Assembly (NCBI RefSeq): GCF_030398385.1
Contig: NZ_JAOAOQ010000054.1
Coordinates: forward strand, 1 to 32,342
Length of the DNA stretch: 32,342 nucleotides
DNA from: Aquibium sp. ELW1220
Lineage (GTDB): Bacteria; Pseudomonadota; Alphaproteobacteria; Rhizobiales; Rhizobiaceae
Direction of reading: 5' to 3'
Shown: in pieces, positions 26,500 to 32,342 of the stretch
How the letters are laid out: each line of letters opens with the position of its first letter
Numbering within the stretch: the stretch's first letter is position 1
Notes under the pieces: model-generated
What the model saw: only the letters and a program-made list of their open reading frames with translations
The model's database searches: none
Told to the model about the DNA's origin: nothing
Position numbers and translations under genes: made by a program

Positions 26500-27543
26500 A
26501 TGAGGTTCACACGCAGGGCATTCTCGGGCATGGCGCTGGCCGCCACCGCCCTCTTCTCGCTTCCCGCCATGGCGCAGGACATGCCGGCGCCGTTCGACAA
26601 GCCGGGCGACGTCAAGATCGCGCTGGTGCGCTATCTGTCGACGGGCGACTTCTTCCAGGCCTATCTCGCCGGTGTCGAGGCCCAGGCCAAGGCGCTCGGC
26701 GTCCAGCTTCAGGTTCTGGACAGCCGCCAGGATGCAGCACTCCAGGCCGACATGGTCGACCAGGCGATCGCGCTGGGCGTGCAGGGGATCATCATCCAGC
26801 ACGGCCTGACGGAATCGATGAAGGAAGCGGCGCAGCGCGCCGTGGACGCGGGCATCAAGGTCGTGGCCTTCGACGTCAACGTCGAAAACGCGGCGATCCC
26901 GCAGGTCGAACAGTCCGACCGTGACCTCGCGCGTCTGGCGCTCGAGCAGGCGGTCAAGGACAATGGCGAGTCGTGGAAGGCCGGCTACGTCTACGTCGCC
27001 GGCATCGCTCCGCTCGACCGCCGCGACGAGACCTGGCGCGAGTTCAAGGCGAAGTATCCGGGCATCAACGAGGCGGCCATGTTCGGCACGCTCGACAACC
27101 CGATCGCCAACTCGGTCGCCAACCAGGCCCGCTCGGTCGTCACCGCCAATCCCGACATCCAGGTGATGTTCGCGCCCTATGACGAGTTCGCCAAGGGCGT
27201 GAAGATCGCCGTCGACGAGGCCGGGCTGACGGATTCGATCAAGATCTACTCGGCCGACATCTCGACCGCCGACATCGCCGCCATGCGCGAGCCGGGCAGC
27301 GCCTGGGTCGCCACCGCGGCCACCAATCCGGCCGTGGTCGGCCAGGTCTCGGTGCGTGCGCTCGCCATGCTGCTCGCCGGCGAGAATCCCGGCCAGCAGG
27401 TGATCGTGCCGCCGACGCTGATCACGCAGCAGCAGCTCAACGACAACGACATCAAGAACATGGAAGAACTGTCGGCCAAGCTGCCGCAATTCGCCCATGC
27501 CGACGTTGCGATGCCGGCCTGGATGCCCAACCCGAACAAGTGA
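26500..27543 (+). CDS. CUT2-type ABC importer substrate-binding protein, linked to mtnKA
   Basis: Periplasmic sugar-binding protein of 347 aa. The signal peptide begins MRFTRRAFSG (a twin-arginine-like pair) and ends AMA before QDMPAP, so Tat or Sec export is possible. The Peripla_BP_4 fold is seen in KIALVRYLSTGDFFQAYLAG, in VDQAIALGVQGIIIQHGLTES and in VVAFDVNVENAAIPQVEQSD. I choose the ATG at 26500 rather than the one five codons upstream because GGAGGAGA falls inside those codons and is ideally placed for 26500. The genetic context predicts 5-methylthioribose or 5-deoxyribose as ligand. This is inference and has not been shown for this protein. Confidence 0.9.
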   Translation: MRFTRRAFSGMALAATALFSLPAMAQDMPAPFDKPGDVKIALVRYLSTGDFFQAYLAGVEAQAKALGVQLQVLDSRQDAALQADMVDQAIALGVQGIIIQHGLTESMKEAAQRAVDAGIKVVAFDVNVENAAIPQVEQSDRDLARLALEQAVKDNGESWKAGYVYVAGIAPLDRRDETWREFKAKYPGINEAAMFGTLDNPIANSVANQARSVVTANPDIQVMFAPYDEFAKGVKIAVDEAGLTDSIKIYSADISTADIAAMREPGSAWVATAATNPAVVGQVSVRALAMLLAGENPGQQVIVPPTLITQQQLNDNDIKNMEELSAKLPQFAHADVAMPAWMPNPNK

Positions 27544-27560
27544 CGCGCCTTCCGGGCGAT

Positions 27561-27586
27561 GGCGGGGCGGCTTCGGCCGCCCCGCC
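27561..27586 (+). terminator. UUCG-capped stem-loop after binding-protein gene
   Basis: A perfect 11-bp stem, GGCGGGGCGGC-TTCG-GCCGCCCCGCC, begins 18 bases after the binding-protein stop codon and has the very stable UUCG tetraloop. No T-run follows, so it may stabilise the 3' end of the importer message or act together with the T-tailed hairpin further down at 27632. Confidence 0.65.
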
Positions 27587-27631
27587 TGCTTCGGCGGCGG
27601 CCACGACCCGGATCAGGCCGCGGCAATGGTC

Positions 27632-27658
27632 GGGCGGCGGGCTCCGGCCGCCCCTTTT
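27632..27658 (+). terminator. Probable rho-independent terminator of the ABC operon
   Basis: A 7-bp GC stem (GGGCGGC-N8-GCCGCCC) is followed by C and four Ts. It separates the importer operon from the SorC regulator gene, which has its own promoter-like sequence just downstream. The T-run is short, so read-through is likely. Confidence 0.55.
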
Positions 27659-27671
27659 GGTCGAGGCCGGA

Positions 27672-27701
27672 GATTGACTTTTTCCAATCGTCCTGAATAA
27701 T
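27672..27701 (+). promoter_or_regulatory. Promoter and possible operator of SorC-aldolase genes
   Basis: TTGACT at 27674-27679 and AATAAT at 27696-27701 are 16 bases apart and each matches five of six consensus bases, making this the best promoter in the window. An inverted repeat GATTG-N8-CAATC (27672-27689) overlaps the -35 and shares the ATTG...CAAT outline with the 25-bp repeat upstream of mtnK. It may be a weaker autoregulatory site for the SorC protein. The start at 27722 is preceded by AGGAGGA. Confidence 0.55.
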
Positions 27702-27721
27702 GTCAGCCAGGAGGACAGTCC

Positions 27722-28675
27722 ATGGCGCTGCGGCCCGGCGACCAGATCGTGCATAAGGCGGCGTGGCTCTACTACACGCACGGCCTGCGCCAGGATGAGA
27801 TCGCCCGGCGGCTCGAAATCTCGCGCGCGTCGGTCGCCATGTATCTGCGCAAGGCCCGCGAAACCGGCATCGTCACCATAGCGGCCTCCACCGAACTCTT
27901 CGCTTCGGACGTGTTGGCGCGCAAACTGGAGGACCGCTTCGGTCTCGACGGCGTCTGGATCGCCGACGGCAGCGCCTTTCCCGATCCCGAGGCGGAGATC
28001 CCATCGCTGGCGGCCAGCGTGTTCCTCTCGATGGTCGGCAGCGGCCAGCGCGTCGGCGTGGCCTGGGGACGCACCGTCTATGCGATCGCCGACGCCATGA
28101 CCTTCGCCGACCTGAAGGACGTGACCGTCGTCCAGCTCTGCGGCAATCTCGGCGCCCCCTACTCCTATCGCCCCGACCAGTGCACGATGGAGATCGCGCG
28201 CCGGCTCAATGCGAAGGGGCTGAACTTCTACGCCCCGCTGATCCTGTCCACCGAGGCGCTGGCTACCGCCTTGCGCGCCGAGCCCGTCATCCGCGAGCAG
28301 CTCGCCGGCGTCGGCGAGTGCGACATGGCACTGTTTTCCGTCGGCTTTGCCGACGAGGATGCGCATGTGGTCAAGTGCGGCGCGGTCACTGCCGCCGAAC
28401 TGCGGGCGCTGCGGCGGCAAGGCGCCGTCGGCGTCATTGCGGGCCAGATGATCGACGCCGACGGTGCGCCGCTCGACTGCGAGTACAACCGCCGCTGCAT
28501 TTCGGCCGACCTGACCGATTTCCGCGCAATCCCGAAACGGCTGATGGTGGTGCAGGAAGAGGCCAAGCTCGAGCCGCTCCGTGCCGCGCTCGCAGGCCGC
28601 TTCGCGACCCATCTCGTCCTGTCGCGCACCATCGCACAGGCGCTGATCGATTCCCCAGCCGGACAGGCCGGCTAA
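27722..28675 (+). CDS. SorC-family (DeoR-like sugar-binding) transcriptional regulator
   Basis: A regulator of 317 aa. An N-terminal helix-turn-helix (about residues 5-55: HKAAWLYYTHGLRQDEIARR, then SRASVAMYLRKARETG) is followed by a SorC-type sugar-phosphate-binding domain with the family hallmark VGVAWGRTVYAIADAM. Such proteins usually repress catabolic genes and are released by a phosphorylated sugar. Here methylthioribose/deoxyribose 1-phosphate or the ribulose form would be logical effectors. The gene sits between the importer operon and the aldolase gene, 24 bases before the latter, and probably shares a transcript with it. The 25-bp operator at 23899-23923 is its likely target. Confidence 0.9.
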   Translation: MALRPGDQIVHKAAWLYYTHGLRQDEIARRLEISRASVAMYLRKARETGIVTIAASTELFASDVLARKLEDRFGLDGVWIADGSAFPDPEAEIPSLAASVFLSMVGSGQRVGVAWGRTVYAIADAMTFADLKDVTVVQLCGNLGAPYSYRPDQCTMEIARRLNAKGLNFYAPLILSTEALATALRAEPVIREQLAGVGECDMALFSVGFADEDAHVVKCGAVTAAELRALRRQGAVGVIAGQMIDADGAPLDCEYNRRCISADLTDFRAIPKRLMVVQEEAKLEPLRAALAGRFATHLVLSRTIAQALIDSPAGQAG

Positions 28676-28699
28676 GCCAACCCGAGACGGACCGCCAAC

Positions 28700-30757
28700 A
28701 TGAAGAACCTCTGGATTGAATCCGACGCCGAAGCCATGGTCGCTGCCTATGCGGCCAAGGGCGTCGACCGCGACCTGGCGCTGCGCGTCTACACCACGCG
28801 CCTGCTCGGCGGCGACCCGCGCCTCGTGCTGCACGGCGGCGGCAATACCTCCGTCAAGCTGACCGCGACCGATCTGGTCGGTGACACATGGGACGTGCTC
28901 TGCGTCAAGGGCTCGGGCTGGGACATGGCGGTGATCGAGCCTGCCGGCCTGCCGGCGGTCAAGCTCGCGCCGCTGCTCAAGGCGCGGTCGCTGGAGCGTT
29001 TGTCGGACGAGGACATGGTGGCGCTGCAGAGGGCCAACCTGATCGATCCGGGCTCGCCGAATCCCTCCGTCGAGACGCTGCTGCACGCCTTCCTGCCGCA
29101 CAAGTTCGTCGATCACACGCATTCGACGGCGGTGCTGGCCATCGTCGACCAGGGCGAGGACAGCGAGGCGCTGATCGCCAAGGTGTTCGGTCCGAAGATG
29201 GGCTATGTCCCCTACATCAAGCCGGGCTTCGACCTCGCCAAGGCGGCCGCCGAGATTTACGATCGCGATCCGTCGGTCGAGGGGCTGATCCTCGACAAGC
29301 ACGGCATCTTCACCTTCGCTGAGACGGCGAAGGAGGCGTACGGGCTGATGATCCACTGGGTCACGGTCGCCGAGGACTATGTCACGGCCAACCGCAAGCC
29401 CGCCGCCCCGCGCGCCCCGCTTCCGGCCAGCCTGGCCGAGCCGGCCGCGATCGCGCCGATGCTGCGCGGCGCGGTGGCAGCACGGTATCCCGAAGGCCGC
29501 ATCGAGCGCATGGTGTCGGACTTCCGCACCTCGCCCGCCATCCTCGACTTCCTGGCACGCGCTGATCTCGACCGGCTGGCCGCGCGTGGCGTATCCACGC
29601 CCGATCTGTCGATCCGCATCAAGACCGGTCCGGTCGTGCTGCCGTCCCCCGATGCCGCCGACCTTGCGGGCTATCGGATCGCGGCCGGGAAGGCGATTGC
29701 CGATTACGTCCAGGACTACGAACGCTATTTCACCGAGAACGATGCGCGCGACGACGTCAGGCGCACCATGCTCGACCCGATGCCGCGCCTGTCGCTGGTT
29801 CCGGGGCTCGGCATGTTCGGGCACGGCAGGACGCTGAAGGATGCCCGGATCGCCTCCGACGTCGGTGAGATGTGGATCGAGGCGGTCTCCGGGGCCGAGG
29901 CGATAGGCGACTTCCGGCCGCTGGCGAAGTCGGACCTGTTCGAGCTCGAATACTGGTCGCTGGAACAGGCCAAGCTCGCCGGCAACAAGCCGAAGCCGCT
30001 GACCGGGCAGGTGGCGCTGATCACCGGCGGTGCGGGCGCGATCGGTGCCGCGACCGCCAAACTATTTGCCGCCAACGGCGCGCATGTCGTCGTGGTCGAT
30101 CTCGACGCCGCGAAGGCCGCCGAGACCGCGAAGGCCGCCGGCAACGCCTCGATCGGCGTCGGCGGCGACGTGACCAGCCCGGACGACGTTCGCGCGGCAT
30201 TCGATCAGGCGGTCGCCACCTATGGCGGCGTCGACATCGTCGTGTCGAACGCGGGTGCGGCCTGGGAAGGCGGTATCGGCGAGATCGACGACGCGCTGCT
30301 GCGCAGGAGCTTTGAGCTCAACTTCTTTGCGCACCAGACGGTGGCGCAGAACGCCGTGCGCCTCTTCAAGGAGCAGAAGACGGGCGGGACGCTGTTGTTC
30401 AATACGTCGAAGCAGGCGGTGAATCCCGGCCCGAAGTTCGGCGCCTATGGTCTGCCAAAGGCGGCGACGCTGTTCCTGTCGCGCCAGTACGCGCTCGAGT
30501 ACGGGGCGATCGGCGTGCGCTCGAACGCCGTCAACGCCGACCGGATCCGCTCCGGCCTCCTGACCGACGATATGATCAACAGCCGGTCCAAGGCGCGGGG
30601 ACTTTCGGAAAAGGATTACATGAGCGGCAACCTGCTCGGCCTCGAAGTCACCGCAGACCACGTGGCGCAGGCCTTCCTGCACCACGCGCTGGCCGAGCGC
30701 ACCACCGGCGACGTGACGACCGTGGATGGCGGCAACATCGCCGCCGTCCTCAGATAG
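28700..30757 (+). CDS. Class II aldolase fused to short-chain dehydrogenase (rhamnulose-1-phosphate aldolase/ADH type)
   Basis: Bifunctional enzyme of 685 aa, the usual length for the RhaD-type aldolase/dehydrogenase fusion. The aldolase half (about residues 1-420) has the phosphate loop HGGGNTSVK (45-53), a likely catalytic Glu125 (PSVETLLHAF) and zinc ligands His139, His141 (VDHTHST) and His201 (LDKHGIFTF). The dehydrogenase half begins near 435 with TGGAGAIG (442-449) and NAG, and has a complete Ser570/Tyr583/Lys587 triad (YGLPK). In rhamnose pathways this fusion cleaves rhamnulose-1-phosphate to DHAP and lactaldehyde and oxidises the aldehyde. Here no rhamnose kinase or isomerase is present, but MtnK and MtnA are. 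The expected substrate is therefore 5-methylthioribulose-1-phosphate or 5-deoxyribulose-1-phosphate, giving DHAP plus (methylthio)acetaldehyde or acetaldehyde. That assignment is inference. Confidence 0.88.
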   Translation: MKNLWIESDAEAMVAAYAAKGVDRDLALRVYTTRLLGGDPRLVLHGGGNTSVKLTATDLVGDTWDVLCVKGSGWDMAVIEPAGLPAVKLAPLLKARSLERLSDEDMVALQRANLIDPGSPNPSVETLLHAFLPHKFVDHTHSTAVLAIVDQGEDSEALIAKVFGPKMGYVPYIKPGFDLAKAAAEIYDRDPSVEGLILDKHGIFTFAETAKEAYGLMIHWVTVAEDYVTANRKPAAPRAPLPASLAEPAAIAPMLRGAVAARYPEGRIERMVSDFRTSPAILDFLARADLDRLAARGVSTPDLSIRIKTGPVVLPSPDAADLAGYRIAAGKAIADYVQDYERYFTENDARDDVRRTMLDPMPRLSLVPGLGMFGHGRTLKDARIASDVGEMWIEAVSGAEAIGDFRPLAKSDLFELEYWSLEQAKLAGNKPKPLTGQVALITGGAGAIGAATAKLFAANGAHVVVVDLDAAKAAETAKAAGNASIGVGGDVTSPDDVRAAFDQAVATYGGVDIVVSNAGAAWEGGIGEIDDALLRRSFELNFFAHQTVAQNAVRLFKEQKTGGTLLFNTSKQAVNPGPKFGAYGLPKAATLFLSRQYALEYGAIGVRSNAVNADRIRSGLLTDDMINSRSKARGLSEKDYMSGNLLGLEVTADHVAQAFLHHALAERTTGDVTTVDGGNIAAVLR

Positions 30758-30773
30758 CAAGACCGGTGGGTCT

Positions 30774-30791
30774 GCGCGGATCCTTCCGCGC
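30774..30791. terminator. Hairpin between convergent aldolase and chemoreceptor genes
   Basis: A 7-bp perfect stem (GCGCGGA-TCCT-TCCGCGC) lies in the 81-bp gap between two convergent genes. A shorter stem, AGACC...GGTCT, lies just before it. There is no T-run on either side, so it is at most a weak or factor-assisted bidirectional terminator. Confidence 0.35.
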
Positions 30792-30838
30792 CGGCCGTCG
30801 TCTGCCGCAGGGGGGAGCCTTGAGACAGGCAAAGGTGC

Positions 30839-32342
30839 CTAGGCGGCCCTGCGCACGGGGCTAGCGTTCGCCGCGGGTGCTCCGTCGCGAATCTGCCTGC
30901 GGCGGTTCAGCTTGAACCGGCCGACGAGATCAGACAGGGTCCGGGCGTTCTCGGCGAGCATCGCGGAGACGGAGGTCGTTTCCTCGACCATTCCCGCGTT
31001 CTGCTGGGTCATCCGGTCCAACTCGTTGACGGAGAGGCTGATCTGCTCCAGACCGGTCGTCTGCTCGCCAGCCGCGCGGTCGATCTCGTTCACGTTGGCA
31101 TCGATGATGGTGACGTATCCGGTGATCTGGGTCAGCGCGTCACCCGTCGCGCCCACGAACTGCACACCCGCGTCGACCTCCGTCGTCGACTTGCGGATGA
31201 TCTCGCCGATCTCTTTTGCGGCAAGCGCGGAGCGCTGCGCGAGTTCGCGCACCTCCTGGGCGACCACGGCGAAGCCCCTTCCCGCTTCGCCGGCGCGTGC
31301 AGCCTCCACGCCGGCGTTGAGCGCAAGCAGGTTGGTCTGGAACGCGATCTCGTCGATGACGGAGACGACCGTCGCGATCTTCTGCGATCCGGCCTCGATG
31401 CGGTGCATCGCCTCCACCGCATTGTGCACCACCTTCTGCGAGGCGAGAGCAGCGTCGCGGGCGTCGCTTGCCTGGGCGCGCGTCTGCCGGATCTTCTCGG
31501 AGGACGAACGGACGGTGGCCGTGATCTGCTCCAGCGCCGCGGATGCCTGTTCGAGGGCGGCCGCCTGCTGCTGGGTGCGCTGCGCGAGGCCCTCCGCCGA
31601 CGCGTGCATCTCCGCCCCGCCTGCATGCAGCGCCCGGGTCTTATCCATCACCTGTTCGAGAACCGACTGGAACAGGCCGATCGAATTGTTGAAGTCGCGC
31701 CGCAGCGGCTCGAACTGCTCGGCGAATGGCATGTCGATCGTCAGCCGGATGTTGCATTCCGCCAGCCGTTCGAGGCCCGCACCGAGATCCTCGACGACGC
31801 GTGCGAGATTGGCCGCGGCCATCTCCCGCTCGGCAAGCCTCGAAGCGCGCTCCTGTTCCGTCCACTGCTGAGCGAGGCGGCTGTCTTCCGCCAGCCGGAT
31901 GTTGTCGAGCCCCGCCTGCCTGAAAACGGCGAGACTGCCGGCCATGTCGCCGATCTCGTCCCGGCGCCCTGCATAGGGCGCTTCGGTGGAATAGTCTCCT
32001 TCAGCAAGCCTGAGCATGTAGCCCGACATCCGGTCGAGCGGCGCGAGCGCCCTGATCCAAACCAGCCATGCGCCCACGATGCAGCACAGGAGCGTGAAGA
32101 TGCCGGCCAGGAGGGAGATGCGTCCGAGCAAGCGTTCGCTCGCGGACGCCTCGGCTTCCTTGTCGGCGAGGAAGATCGTCGACATCTCGACCAGCTTCAC
32201 CACCGCCGCGCGATGGGCCGCGAACTGGTCGCGCAGCGTGTCCATGACCGGCGCGACGTTTCCACCGCCTTGTACCGCCGCCCGGAACGGCCCTTCGATC
32301 GTCGCCCACAGCGCGTCCGAGCGAGGCAGCACCTGGCCTTCC
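30839..32342 (-). CDS. Methyl-accepting chemotaxis protein, N-terminus outside window
   Basis: C-terminal part (about 500 residues) of a chemoreceptor. The frame stays open to the window edge, reading EGQ ahead of the GTG at 32332, so the first transmembrane helix and the start of the sensor domain are missing. Visible parts are the end of a helical periplasmic domain, one transmembrane helix ([20 protein letters not shown]), a HAMP domain ([20 protein letters not shown]) and a long coiled-coil signalling domain with the conserved tip [20 protein letters not shown] followed by [20 protein letters not shown]. No C-terminal CheR-binding pentapeptide is seen; the tail ends ASPVRRAA. It is convergent with the aldolase gene. 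Whether it senses the sugar handled by the neighbouring cluster cannot be judged without the N-terminal part. Confidence 0.9.
   Translation of the reverse strand, partial: EGQVLPRSDALWATIEGPFRAAVQGGGNVAPVMDTLRDQFAAHRAAVVKLVEMSTIFLADKEAEASASERLLGRISLLAGIFTLLCCIVGAWLVWIRALAPLDRMSGYMLRLAEGDYSTEAPYAGRRDEIGDMAGSLAVFRQAGLDNIRLAEDSRLAQQWTEQERASRLAEREMAAANLARVVEDLGAGLERLAECNIRLTIDMPFAEQFEPLRRDFNNSIGLFQSVLEQVMDKTRALHAGGAEMHASAEGLAQRTQQQAAALEQASAALEQITATVRSSSEKIRQTRAQASDARDAALASQKVVHNAVEAMHRIEAGSQKIATVVSVIDEIAFQTNLLALNAGVEAARAGEAGRGFAVVAQEVRELAQRSALAAKEIGEIIRKSTTEVDAGVQFVGATGDALTQITGYVTIIDANVNEIDRAAGEQTTGLEQISLSVNELDRMTQQNAGMVEETTSVSAMLAENARTLSDLVGRFKLNRRRQIRDGAPAANASPVRRAA

Noticed and set aside
28700-30757. 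Rhamnose catabolic operon
   Set aside because: The aldolase/dehydrogenase fusion is of the rhamnose type, but no rhamnose kinase, isomerase or mutarotase is present, and the kinase and isomerase that are present match MtnK and MtnA.

Overview
The window reads as a chromosomal accessory/catabolic region of a high-GC alphaproteobacterium. The evidence is gene content and style: five-gene ABC uptake operons with 4-bp ATGA overlaps, several CUT2 sugar importers, HyuA/HyuB, SorC and GntR/FCD regulators, and a rhamnulose-phosphate-aldolase/SDR fusion. The nearest match is probably the Hyphomicrobiales (Rhizobiaceae/Phyllobacteriaceae). Genus cannot be decided from the sequence. No rRNA, tRNA, CRISPR array or insertion sequence was recognised. 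Only the first ~600 bases have clearly different (AT-richer) composition.

Layout. (1) 1-806: one small orphan gene of unknown function in AT-richer DNA, then a short non-coding GC-rich stretch. (2) 807-7697: a LysR regulator divergent from a complete family-5 (peptide/oligosaccharide type) ABC importer with a fused double ATPase, ending in a TIM-barrel sugar isomerase/epimerase-like enzyme. (3) 7701-11194, minus strand: MmgE/PrpD protein, acyl-CoA dehydrogenase and a FAS1/MaoC-like hydratase, a small CoA-ester pathway module. (4) 11489-13853, minus strand: GntR/FCD regulator, M24 metallohydrolase and GAF protein, tightly overlapped. Divergent from it (14031-21433, plus strand) is a CUT2 ABC importer whose binding-protein gene is separated from its ATPase and permease genes by hyuA and hyuB (ATP-dependent hydantoinase/oxoprolinase). 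(5) 21480-30757: mtnA and mtnK (minus strand), divergent from a second CUT2 importer, then a SorC-family regulator and a class II aldolase fused to a short-chain dehydrogenase. (6) 30839-32342: the C-terminal part of a chemoreceptor that runs off the window.

The most interesting system is block 5. MtnK (5-methylthioribose kinase) and MtnA (methylthioribose-1-phosphate isomerase) normally feed the methionine salvage pathway, but none of its later enzymes (MtnB, MtnC, MtnD, MtnW/X) is present. Nor is an MTA/SAH nucleosidase or phosphorylase. Instead the cluster has its own sugar importer and an aldolase-dehydrogenase fusion. The simplest reading is a scavenging pathway for free 5-methylthioribose and/or 5-deoxyribose: import, phosphorylation, isomerisation, then aldol cleavage to DHAP plus (methylthio)acetaldehyde or acetaldehyde, with the fused dehydrogenase handling the aldehyde. 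This resembles the known DHAP shunt, but starts from an imported sugar and uses a fused enzyme. A 25-bp perfect inverted repeat overlaps -35-like TTGACA hexamers on both strands between mtnK and the importer, and is a strong operator candidate for the SorC protein.

Block 4 looks like a second self-contained system: import of an unknown small molecule, ATP-dependent ring opening by HyuAB and hydrolysis by the M24 enzyme, under GntR control through a 19-bp palindrome in the shared promoter region.
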